Source: Diphasiastrum complanatum
Taxonomy: Eukaryota; Streptophyta; Lycopodiopsida; Lycopodiales; Lycopodiaceae
Assembly: GCA_029204225.1 (NCBI GenBank)
Contig: CM055094.1
Coordinates: forward strand, 71,079,223-71,143,222
Length of the DNA: 64,000 bases
Direction: 5' to 3'
In this document: in pieces, positions 11,657-20,810 of the stretch
Position numbering within the stretch: the first letter of the stretch is position 1
Layout of the letters: the number at the start of each line of letters is the position of its first letter
Position numbers and translations under genes: made by a program
The notes under the pieces: generated by a model
Databases searched by the model: none
What the model saw: only the letters and a program-made list of their open reading frames with translations
Told to the model about the DNA's origin: nothing

Positions 11657-12207
11657 GGGGGACAGTGGATGGTTGTAAAAACATGCAACATGATGCCATT
11701 GTCACACATGCAAGGTCTCAGTGACTTTATGATTTATGACACCATCCTTAAGATCGTTCTTAACTCCATTGGTCCGCTAATGTGTTCCAATTATTTTGTC
11801 TCAGAAATTATGACAGAGCGGCAATCATGCTTGGTCACACCGAGGAACTTAACCTGCCATTAGAAGACTATGAGTCTAAGAAGCCACTGGTATGGTTCGA
11901 TTACAGAGATTTTGATCTTGTTGGTTTTAATATCGCTCTCTGTTGTCTGCATTTAAAGTCAGCTTTATTATATATAGTGAGTTGTACAGCTATGTCACTC
12001 TATCAATCGCATTGCTCTCCAAATGTTTGAAGAAGGCTCTTTTTATTTTAATGTGCGTTTAATCTCCCATATGTGAAAAAAAGCCTGATACTTTATAGTT
12101 CACTTGTGTACATTGGTGAATGTAGTGGGAGAAATATGGTAAAACAGACTTTTTTAGGATACTTAGGCGGATGAGTCGGGGAACTTCTTCTACCAGTTTT
12201 GTAGCTG
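11657..12207 (+). repeat. Dispersed repeat R3, copy 1 (uninterrupted)
   Basis: This repeat recurs at 13955-14125 joined to 19164-19557 (split by LARD-1) and at 47255-47636. Here the sequence at 11821 is uninterrupted and shows the unoccupied version of the LARD-1 insertion site. Several copies keep a short open segment with LPLEDYESKKPLVWFDYRDF, whose function I do not recognise. The copy starts at a junction with R2 and ends where a copia RT fragment begins. Confidence 0.8.
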
Positions 12208-12214
12208 CAGGTAT

Positions 12215-13037
12215 TACCATTATGAGCCAATCTAGGTACATCCAGGAGATGCTATTCCCCAACTGATGACTGACTCAAAAATCTTGGGTACTCCAGTAGA
12301 GAAAGACTACAATTTGAGCTCTGATATGGCACCTAAAAACCTTAAAGAAGTGGAAGAGATAAAGGACAAACCATTTTGAAACCTTGTAGGTTCTTTAATG
12401 TATGCAACTGTGTGCACAAGACCAGATATAGCCTTCAGTGTTAATAAAGTGAGCCAACTTGCTAACAACCCAAGAAAAGCACACTAGAAACCACTAGTAA
12501 AAGAACTCTCGAATACCTCAAGGGCACATCAAATTGGGGTCTTATTTTTTCATCTGATTTTGATGTTAAATAACAGGTTATGCTGATGCAGATTGGGGGG
12601 GAGACAGAGACATGAGGAGATCAACTTCAGGATATGTTTTTGTTTGTTCAAATGTAGCCAAAGGCTGGGGATGTTAAAAGCAGAAGAGTGTTGCATTATC
12701 AACAATGCCAGCAGAGTATATGGCACTCAATTATGCTGCCAGAGAAGCATTGTGGATACAAAATCTCTTGGCAGAATGGGAAATGAAACAACAAAGATTG
12801 TTCATAAAGAATGATAATCAGAGCTGCATTTTCATTTGCAAAAATGGAGGCGAACACAAAAAGAGTAAGCATATTGAATCGCAGTACAGGTTTGTCAAGG
12901 AGCTAGTCGACGAAGACAGGCTTGCTGTGGAGTATTGCAGAACAAAGTCTATGATAGCAGATATGCTTACCAAAGCTCTTCCAAAGGAGCAGCACCTGAA
13001 GCTTACCGAGTTAGCAGGATTGAAAAATGTTCCTTGA
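12215..13037 (+). pseudogene. pol: Copia RT C-terminus and RNase H fragment
   Basis: The fragment starts within RT (RYIQEM, then LGTPVEKDYNLSS and LVGSLMYATVCTRPDIAF) and runs through RNase H (YADADW, RRSTSGYVF, TMPAEYMALNYAAREALW, NDNQS, HIESQYRFVKELV) to the copia C-terminus ending at TGA 13035-13037. The last 110 codons (12705-13037) are open. Frame changes occur near 12480-12600 and around 12670. It belongs to a different copia family from relics A/B. A purine-rich stretch, TTGAGGTGGAATT, follows the stop and precedes a TGTTAAGG LTR-like start at 13047. Confidence 0.88.
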
Positions 13038-13046
13038 GGTGGAATT

Positions 13047-13450
13047 TGTTAAGGCCATAGAACAATGAACAATTTTTCTGTTAGATTAGTTAGGCGAGAG
13101 TAGTTTCAAGGTCAGTTGACATATCAGATGGTTGGTAGTTAGGTAATAAATTTGATTATGTTTAGGCTGGAAATATGCCAGTAATAGGTCCTAGAATCGT
13201 GATAGCTAGTAGATAAATGTGTGATGATGTGGCAGTCTAAACATGCTTCATGCTGAGCAGTGGACAGATGTTGTATGGAGATTACATGTACTAGCGATCA
13301 TCAATGAAGTGACTATGTACTGTTTTGGAGTAATGAAGAAGTCCTTTTAGGAGTATAATATTCCGTTGTGTGGATTGTGTAGATTGATGCTTGATTATGC
13401 TTATTGGATGTGTCCTTTGGTCGCATCATGCATCATTAGTTAATCAATGC
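13047..13450 (+). mobile_element. Probable 3' LTR (start) of the copia fragment
   Basis: The sequence begins TGTTAAGGCC directly after a polypurine-like tract that follows the pol stop codon, which is where a 3' LTR must start. I could not find a convincing CA end or the partner LTR, so the right boundary is a guess. Confidence 0.45.
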
Positions 13451-13755
13451 ATGCTTAAAACACTTAATAATTTCCAACTAGAAAAGTACACCTAGCAAAT
13501 TTACTTTCTATAATCTCTATCGATGTCTTTGATCAGAATCGAACTCCTGACCTCTAGAAGAGGAAAGGAGCACTACATGATTGTGATTTCCAAAGAGAAG
13601 CTCTCATATTATTATAGCAGGTTCTCTTACTTGTAATCAGATAAACAGTACAATACATACACTACCGTACACGAAGAGTTTCTACAGTACCGTACTGCCA
13701 TCTATATATGACTTCAATCATTCTTGTTTAAGTACAAAATGACTTACAAGTTGAC
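13451..13755. other. No gene recognised
   Basis: This is AT-rich spacer between the presumed LTR and the zinc-finger-like frame. No motif is visible. Confidence 0.4.
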
Positions 13756-14025
13756 ATGGAATTGTTTGGGGTGAATATAGAACATGGTGAGGCTAGCCAT
13801 GAAGGAAGCAAAGAAAAAGAAAAGAAGCCAAAAAATGCTAGTAGGGATTTTAGAGAGGCTTGGAGAGTAAAGTATCCATGGCTAAGATGCATTGTTAGTG
13901 GAGACAAATTTGTCATGAAATGCAGTTGGTGTGAGAAATATAAAATTTTGGGGCCATGGGGGACAGTGGATGGTTGTAAAAACATGCAACATGATGCCAT
14001 TGTCACACATGCAAGGTCTCAGTGA
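13756..14025 (+). pseudogene. Zinc-finger-like N-terminal fragment, possibly hAT/TTF-type
   Basis: The 89-codon frame starts at the ATG at 13756 and has a lysine/glutamate-rich lead (about residues 14-28), an aromatic stretch (REAWRVKYPWLRCIV), a CxxC (MKCSWCEKY) and a distal C/H pair (DGCKNMQHDAIVTHARS). This spacing resembles the TTF/BED-like zinc fingers at the start of hAT-family transposase-derived proteins: W...PWL, CxxC, then a C and H helix. I see no transposase core after it. The frame ends at TGA 14023-14025, in repeat R3, upstream of the LARD-1 insertion. It may be the 5' end of an old DNA transposon or a captured gene piece. Confidence 0.4.
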
Positions 14026-14120
14026 CTTTATGATTTATGACACCATCCTAAAGATCGTTCATAACTCCATTGGTCCGCTAATGTGTTCCAATTATTTTGT
14101 CTCAGAAATTATGACAGAGC

Positions 14121-14125
14121 GGCAA
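14121..14125. repeat. Target-site duplication of LARD-1 (GGCAA), left
   Basis: GGCAA immediately precedes the left LTR and recurs immediately after the right LTR at 19164-19168. The undisturbed site occurs in the related R3 copy at 11821-11825, and in slightly altered form at 47345-47349. Confidence 0.95.
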
Positions 14126-15356
14126 TGTTGTAATGCTACCTTTACAAGCTTTACTTCCAGCGCCATCGGCGCCAGCTATGTCCCCGGCGCCAGCAGCGCC
14201 CCTGCCAGCGCCGGCGTCGCTCCCGGCGCCACTGTGACCAGAATCCAGCCGGCACCAAGTTCCTATGGCTGAAAATCTTTGATCGGTTCTAGCGAAGTCC
14301 AGAGAGCTCAGATCGATGTGCAATCACCTCACACGATCTAGGCATGACTAAAGGAAGCCTGGGGATCAATAAAATCTAGAGAGAGAAAATGACTTTCTAG
14401 AAAGAGAAAATCCTAGAGAGAGAAAAACGTGCTTTACCAGCTTGGGTAGAGTGCTTGGTATGAGGGGGGGTGCCGAATCACACCAATACTATAGGGGAGT
14501 GTGGGTTGCGACTTAGGGCGAGCTCCAACCAAGTCTCAGCCTCCCTTGCTGGAATGTTGTCATGGCTCTCGCCTTGGCATGCTAGCGCCTCGGAGACTAG
14601 GGTCGGTCACACACTTGAAATGTAACCTTCTCAGATTTATCAATAAAGTGGGATTTTTCCTCAAACTGACTCTGATTACCTTCTGGGTTTCAGTGTTCTG
14701 TAAAAGCGCCAGTTGTAAGGCCGCTTTCAAAATTTTTAACTTGGCACATAGCTGAGGGTCGTATCCCGGGACGCCAGCGGTATGCCGTCGGGACCATTCG
14801 GTCAGTGGTGCCAGCAGTATGCTGTCGGGACCATTTGGTCCAGGAACCGGTTGTTTCCATATCTGTCGCGGCTTGTGGTTCTGAGTATTCCTTGCATGAA
14901 CGTGAATGGGTTAAGCTCTTGGGGAACGGGCTCTAACCTGTCGGCTGAGTTGGATGGCTTGCTTGGGTGGATGTTACCTGTTTATGGCTGTCCAGTCTGG
15001 CGTGGTGCCAGGTTGGCTTCCAGCGCTCGTGACGAAGCTTTCAGTTGGTTAAGTCTGATGTAAGTCAGACCGCTTGCTTGGAATGGATGTTACTCGTTTG
15101 TAACGAAGCTTCGAGTTGGTTAAGTTTGATGTACGTCGAGCGGCTTGCTTGGAGGGAAGTCACCCACGTCGGGACCCCCGATCTGGCATGGCGCCAGGTT
15201 GGATCTCAATGTTGGTTTTCGGAACTTCAAGTTGCTTAAGTCTGATCGTTGTTGGCGAGTTGGCTGCTTGTATGTCAAGTGGGTTTGGATGGCAAGAGTT
15301 GAAGGCTGGGAAGCTAAGTCGTGGTTCCCGGGTCCCTTTGGGATGCCTGCGCTACA
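14126..15356 (+). repeat. LARD-1 5' LTR, 1231 bp
   Basis: It contains a GGCGCC-rich block at 14160-14265, an AATAAA at about 14642 that could act in 3' end formation, and repeated short phrases such as CGAAGCTT-N-AGTTGGTTAAGT at about 15034-15058 and 15104-15128. I see no strong TATA box. The two minus-strand LTRs at 32830 and 36667 are homologous throughout. Confidence 0.93.
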
Positions 15357-15358
15357 TG

Positions 15359-15370
15359 TGGTATCAGAGC
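15359..15370 (+). other. LARD-1 primer-binding site
   Basis: TGGTATCAGAGC is a perfect match to the usual tRNA-Met type site and sits two bases after the LTR end. Confidence 0.95.
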
Positions 15371-15446
15371 CGACTGGCCGGTCAGCTATGCGGATCTCAC
15401 GGAAATGGCCACGAGTTGGGGTTCATCAAGACAACTGTTGTGCAAG

Positions 15447-15832
15447 GTGCTGCCCACAGTGTAAGCCCGGGTGCGTCCACGGTCGGGGTGGTCGACAGAA
15501 CGAGGGACTTGATGAGTCAAGGTGCTGCCCTTGAGGTGTAAGCACGGTCAGTTCTCGCGGTTCGGGCCTGGCGTTGTCTGCACGTAGGACGGATGAGGCA
15601 AAGTGCTGCCTAGGGAGGTGAAAGCACGGTCTGTACCTTGTGGGGTGCGGGGCGACATATTTGAACTGTACGGGTTAACCATTGATACAGAGATGCTGCT
15701 CGAATTCGGGTGTAAAGCACGGGTGGTTAGCTGCCGGTGCGGGATAGCTGCCGATCGTTTAGCTATAAGGGCTATCGACCAAAAAGTGGTGGGGCGTGAC
15801 TGAGGCAATGTGCTGCTTAATGGTGAAAGCAC
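15447..15832 (+). repeat. Five spaced GTGCTGC...AGCAC hairpin motifs in the LARD-1 leader
   Basis: Imperfect units lie at 15447-15468, 15522-15545, 15604-15628, 15693-15720 and 15810-15832. Each has GTGCTGC or a close variant, 8-16 bases, then GTAAGC or GAAAGCAC. GTGCT and AGCAC can pair, so each unit could fold as a short stem-loop. Spacing is 75 to 117 bp. LARD-2 has the same array in reverse at about 36190-36580. The position just after the primer-binding site is where packaging or dimerisation signals lie in LTR elements; that role is inference. Confidence 0.7.
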
Positions 15833-16110
15833 GGATAGTTGGAGGGGTGTCCTATGTGGGTTGATTCCGTGATCGATTTGTATGGGCGCGGCCAGGCAAA
15901 GGTCCGTTGGCAAGACCATCTCAAAGGGGGACCTTGTCTTTGTTACTTGTTAGTAAACCTGCCTGAGTGTCTTACTTGTACGTATTCGTGGTGAGTCTTA
16001 GTACTCGTGCTTTGTCTGGTTTGCATGATTGCTTGTGATACAAGGAGCTGATGGCTCGAGAATGAACCTTTTCTTTTGAAGGCTGATACCATCAAACAAA
16101 GAGGACTACA

Positions 16111-16612
16111 GAATCTGTGGGGCGGATTTGCAGTTCAAGTACTCACACCTGAACGACAACGAAACGACTCAATGTTTGCAAAGGATGGATGGCTAGCCTG
16201 TTTCTTGGGTTAGTTTCATTTGCGACAACGCCCACCAGACGCAATCAGGAAGTCAAAAGTTGGAAAGGGCCATTTCAGGGGAGATCTTCTATGGAGCAGT
16301 TGGTCTTCATTTTGGGACGGCCACCTTCGGAACTGAAACTCACTGAGCATGGGCGATATCCAGAATCTGTGCGGCAGATTTGCAGTTCAAGTTCTCGCAC
16401 GTGAACGACAACGAAATGACTCAATGTTTGCAAAGGATGGATGGCGAGCCTGTTTCTTGGGTTAGTTTCATTTGCGACAACGCCCACCAGACGCAAGCAG
16501 GAAGTCAAAAGTTGGAAAGGGCAATTTCAGGGGAGATCTTCTATAGCAGTTGGTCTTCATTTTGGGACGGCCACCTTCGGAACTGAAACTCACTGAGCAT
16601 GGGTGATATCCA
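16111..16612 (+). repeat. Two tandem 250-bp units inside LARD-1
   Basis: The unit at 16111-16362 (252 bp) is repeated at 16363-16612 (250 bp) with a few substitutions. LARD-2 has the same duplication at 35411-35660 and 35661-35912, so it predates the dispersal of these two copies. Confidence 0.9.
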
Positions 16613-17930
16613 GTATCAGTTGGGTTTCTCCTCAAAGGGGAGAAGACTAGGATCCTCTTCAGAGATTGGCAACAAGTTGGATCGAGCCATAATCCTAGCA
16701 GATGGGAAACAAAGTGTTGGAAAGGCTTTTTGTCCGAAGAACTCTACTCTAAGTCCGATCAACTGATTTATTAAGTGGAGGGGAACTATCACACACACGT
16801 CTCTCTTGGGGCAAATTTTGAATGAAAGTTGATCAAGATGGGGGCAAATTCAAGGTGACCTAGCCATACTCACACGAGGAGACTGGCGAACTTTGGACCT
16901 AATAAGTTCACAAGTTTTTGTTGTGGAAAGGAAAGTTTGTTATAGGCTTTCTCTGGACCAGCAATGATGAGGAAACATATGAGTACGCTGGCTTGTGTTA
17001 CGTGTAAGGCAGCTGATCAATGAAGGAACTGTGAAAGTTGAGTCTTGCATGAGAGACTTGGTATTTCGAACGGATGCTAAGGGACAGTTCGCGTTGAGAT
17101 CGGATTAGTGCAAACTCTGGGTGCATGTTTCTGATTCAAAGAGAGCTACTTGAAGCCAAGCTCGATGTACACTTTTTGTTTTGACTGTGAGGCAACTAAC
17201 CAATGATGGAATTCTGAAAGTCAAGTTTTGCGCGACGGACATGGTGTTTCAAACAAACGCGAAGAGATAGTTCAGATGCGGATCAAACTGGTGCGACCCT
17301 TTGGCTTTCCACGAGGTCAATGGTTACATTAGGGCTGATTCAAAAAGCTACTTCAAGCTAAGTGAGAGGTGCATTGCGGAGTACTCAATCTTTGCCTACC
17401 TTAAAGAAGCAAGATGGAAAAGTATCAAGATGAGGCTTGGACAAGGAGAGAAATCAAGGTGCAGAAGCAACAAGGCACGAAGTGGACCATAAAGTGGGCA
17501 ATCAAACAATAAATCCTTCGGCTCAGGGAGCCTTGATACATGTGCGGAACGAACAAATCTGGAGCTCAGGGAGCTCAACACAAAGTGCATCAAGGACAAA
17601 TCAGGAGCTCAAAGGAGTTCCAAAGTCGAAAGTCAGAAGCGACAGGGGCGAACATTTCAAAGAAAGGCCTCTGTCACCAGTTAATAAGGTTCTCGGGTTT
17701 TACGAAAGCGATATCAAATCTACGCTTTTCCCATACAAAGATATATTTTCAAGTTATGTAATTTTTTAGTACAAAGAGCTGAGCCTCTGACTTGTGGTGT
17801 GCCAGCTTCAATGTTAATAAAAAGTGGCCAGTAAATTGAGTACTGTGCCAAGTAGCTTAAATGTATAGTTATTTTAATTGGGAGACACCTTTTCTTTAAT
17901 CTGACATCTGATGAGGACATCAGATTTTAT

Positions 17931-17944
17931 AAAGGTGGGGTGGA
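17931..17944 (+). other. LARD-1 polypurine tract
   Basis: AAAGGTGGGGTGGA directly precedes the 3' LTR and has the purine-rich composition used to prime plus-strand DNA synthesis. LARD-2 carries the equivalent at 34075-34088. Confidence 0.8.
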
Positions 17945-19163
17945 TGTTGTAAAGCTACATTTACAAGCTTTACTTCCGGTGCCATCGGCGCCAGCTATGT
18001 CCCCGGCGCCAGCAGCGCCCCTGCTGCTCCCGGCGCCACTGTGACCAGAATCCAGCCGGCGCCAAGTTCCTATGGCTGAAAATCTTTGATCGGTTCTAGC
18101 GAAGTCCAGAGAGCTCAGATCGATGTGCAATCACCTCACACGATCTAGGCATGATTAAAGGAAGCCTGGGGATCAATAAAATCTAGAGAGAGAAAATGAC
18201 TTTCTAGAAAGAGAAAATCCTAGAGAGAGAAAAACGTGCTTTACCAGCTTGGGTAGAGTGCTTGGTATGAGGGGGGGGTGCCGAATCACACCAATACTAT
18301 AGGGGAGTTCGGGTTGCGACTCAGGGCGAGCTCCAACCAAGTCTCAGCCTCCCTTGCTGGAATGTTGTCATGGCTCTCGCCTTGGCATGCTAGCGCCCCG
18401 GAGACTAGGGTCGGTCACACACTTGAAATGTAACCTTCTCAGATTTATCAATAAAGTGGGATTTTCCTCAAACTGACTCTGATTACCTTCTGGGTTTCAG
18501 TGTTCGGTAAAAGTGCCAGTTGTAAAGCCGCTTTCAAAATTTTTAACTTGGCACATAGCTGAGGGTCGTATCCCGGGACGCCAGCGGTATGTCGTCGGGA
18601 CCATTCGGTCAGTGGCGCCAGCGGTATGCTGTCGGGACCATTTGGTCCAGGAACCGGTTGTTTCCATATCTGTCGCGGCTTGTGGTTCTGAGTATTCCTT
18701 GCATGAACGTGAATGGGTTAAGCTCTTGGGGAACGGGCTCTAACCTGTCGGCTGAGTTGGATGGCTTGCTTGGGTGGATGTTACCTGTTTATGGCTGTCC
18801 AGTCTAGCGTGGCGCCAGGTTGGCTTCCAGCGCTCGTGACGAAGCTTTCAGTTGGTTAAGTCTGATGTAAGTCAGACCGCTTGCTTGGAATGGATGTTAC
18901 TCGTTTGTAACGAAGCTTCGAGTTGGTTAAGTTTGATGTATGTCGGGCGGCTTGCTTGGAGGGAAGTCACCCACGTCGGGACCCCCGATCTGGCATGGCG
19001 CCAGGTTGGATCTCAATGTTGGTTTTCGGAACTTCAAGTTGGTTAAGTCTGATCGTTGTTGGCGAGTTGGCTGCTTGTATGTCAAGTGGGTTTGGATGGC
19101 AAGAGTTGAAGGCTGGGAAGCTAAGTCGTGATTCCCGGCTCCCTTTGGGATGCCTGCGCTACA
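17945..19163 (+). repeat. LARD-1 3' LTR, 1219 bp
   Basis: This is homologous to 14126-15356. It is shorter mainly because the GGCGCC block lacks a short segment. It ends CTGCGCTACA and is followed at once by the GGCAA duplication. Confidence 0.93.
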
Positions 19164-19557
19164 GGCAATCATGCTTGGTCACACCGAGGAACTTAACCTG
19201 CCATTAGAAGACTATGAGTCTGAGAAGCCACTGGTATGGTTCGATTACAGAGATTTTGATCTTGTTGGTATTAGTATCGCTCTCTGTTGTCTACATTTAA
19301 GGTCAGCTTTATTATATATAGTGAGTTGTACAACTAGGTCACTCTATCAAGCGCATTGCTCTCCAAATGTTTGAAGAAGGCTCTTTTTATTTTAATGTGC
19401 GTTTAATCTCCCATATGTGAGAAAAAAGAACTGATACTTTATAGTTCACTGGTGTACATCGGTGAATGTAGTGGGAGAAATATGGTAAAACAAACTTTTT
19501 TAGGATACTTAGGCGGATGAGTCGGGGAACTTCTTCTACCAGTTTTGTACAAGCTGC
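19164..19557 (+). repeat. Dispersed repeat R3, copy 2, right part
   Basis: This is the continuation of 13955-14125 after the LARD-1 insertion. It begins with the second GGCAA and matches 11821-12207 and 47345-47636. Confidence 0.88.
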
Positions 19558-20743
19558 AATTCTTCACAAACCTGCAGCTGAAAAGAAGACTAGTGGTCAC
19601 GGTACAAAAAGGTTGGAGATTTCAAGGCACATACATGTTATTATGCAGTGGTGACAAATATTCAAAATTTCCTTCTGCCTTGTTTTCAAAAGATAATTTC
19701 CAATGGTTCTGTGGCTTCCAAAAATGTTCCTGATTCTCATTTTCTGCAGACAGCTTTTGCTTCCGAGCTCCAATCAGAGCGAATCTTTACGTGACGCGAA
19801 ACAAATCGTTATCACTAAAGGTAGTGATGATACGCATTGTGCTTTTTATCTCAAGATTTGTAGAAAGCAAGATATCATTAATAGTTGCTAAAATCTAATC
19901 ATGTATGTTTATTTGAGCTAAATTTCTAGTTGTTTGTCTCCAATACGAACAAATTGTTTTTATCTCCTTAACAATGTGCTGAAAATTCATATGTTTTTCT
20001 AGCTACATCCAACAAAGCAGTAGTAGTACAAGAAGAACACAAACACACTTATAGAGACCTATTTGGACGGGTAGAAGATGTTGAGAATGATGTTCCAGTC
20101 ACAAAAAAACTCCAGCTCTCCGATCTACACGAGCTTGTAAATATTTTCTTGGAAAAGCTGGAGGTGGTGAGAATTTTAATAATCCCTTCTAGCCTAAAAG
20201 TATTGATGCCTAAGATATTAGCCACTTCAATCCATCCTCTTTAAACTGTAATCATGTTTCTAGGCCAGATATGTCTAATCAAATGCTTTCTTATTATTCA
20301 AGAAGAATCCAATATGATTGCTTTCAAATGAAAATGTTGGAGGAAAAGTAAGTTCTACTTTATGATAGCTCTCAACATCAATAGGGTCCGAAGCACTAGG
20401 ACCTTACATTCAATAGACCATACAAAACATTATCTGTATAAATTGAATGTACTACATGCCTACTTTGAAAATGTTGGATTTTCTCTAGAAGCTTGGCATA
20501 TCAGACCTTGTTATCAAATGCTCATAGCTCTTCAAATAGTGATGTTTGTGTTATTCTGCTTCGAGGTAATTGTTATCAAATGCTCATAGCTCTTCAAATA
20601 GTTATAATTGTGTTTTTTGCTTCGATTCTAGGTAATTGTGAAAAATTGTGAGAATTACTGAGCATGGTGATTCCATAAGGTTTAAGGAGTAATATTTAGC
20701 ACTTAGTATGGATGACTCCTATTGTGCATGTATGCTAGCTAAT
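19558..20743. other. Spacer with one exon-like open segment
   Basis: No annotated gene is recognised. From 20003 a stretch of about 80 codons stays open to TAA at about 20243-20245. It follows a TTTTTCTAG acceptor-like sequence, and a GGTGAG donor-like sequence lies near 20166-20171. Its product is hydrophilic and starts with SNKAVVVQEEHKHTYRDL. It could be an exon of a captured or decayed gene, but I do not recognise it. The rest is AT-rich with no motif. Confidence 0.3.
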
Positions 20744-20791
<48 letters not shown>

Positions 20792-20808
20792 GGGGGGGGG
20801 GGGGGGGG
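20744..20808. repeat. (GA)n followed by an 18-G run
   Basis: About 46 bp of GA repeats end at 20789, and after one C there are 18 consecutive G. The tract occupies the same position next to gypsy copy 2 as the (GA)n at 7291-7378 does next to copy 1. Confidence 0.95.
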
Positions 20809-20810
20809 AT

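Larger units (their letters stand above)
14126..19163 (+). mobile_element. LARD-1: complete non-coding LTR retrotransposon, about 5.04 kb
   Basis: Two direct LTRs (14126-15356 and 17945-19163) flank a 2.6-kb interior. The LTRs begin TGTTGTAA and end CTGCGCTACA. A tRNA-Met primer-binding site follows the left LTR after a 2-nt spacer, a purine-rich tract precedes the right LTR, and a perfect 5-bp target duplication flanks the whole. The interior has no gag or pol motif in any frame. This fits the large retrotransposon derivative (LARD) class, whose members need proteins from autonomous relatives. It is clearly richer in G+C than its surroundings. The LTRs differ at many sites and by 12 bp in length, so the insertion is older than LARD-2. 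Confidence 0.93.

Noticed and set aside
15116-15541. A 141-codon frame in LARD-1 with a near copy in LARD-2 (36482-36907)
   Set aside because: The frame crosses the LTR end and the primer-binding site, shows no motif, and is alike in both copies only because the elements are nearly the same at DNA level.
15447-15832. CRISPR-like array
   Set aside because: The units are imperfect, the spacing is irregular (75-117 bp) and the host is a plant. They are better read as RNA hairpins in a retrotransposon leader.
15548-15919. A 123-codon antisense frame in the LARD-1 interior, conserved at 36104-36475
   Set aside because: It is antisense to the element and overlaps the hairpin array. Conservation again follows overall DNA identity. 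There is no recognisable domain.
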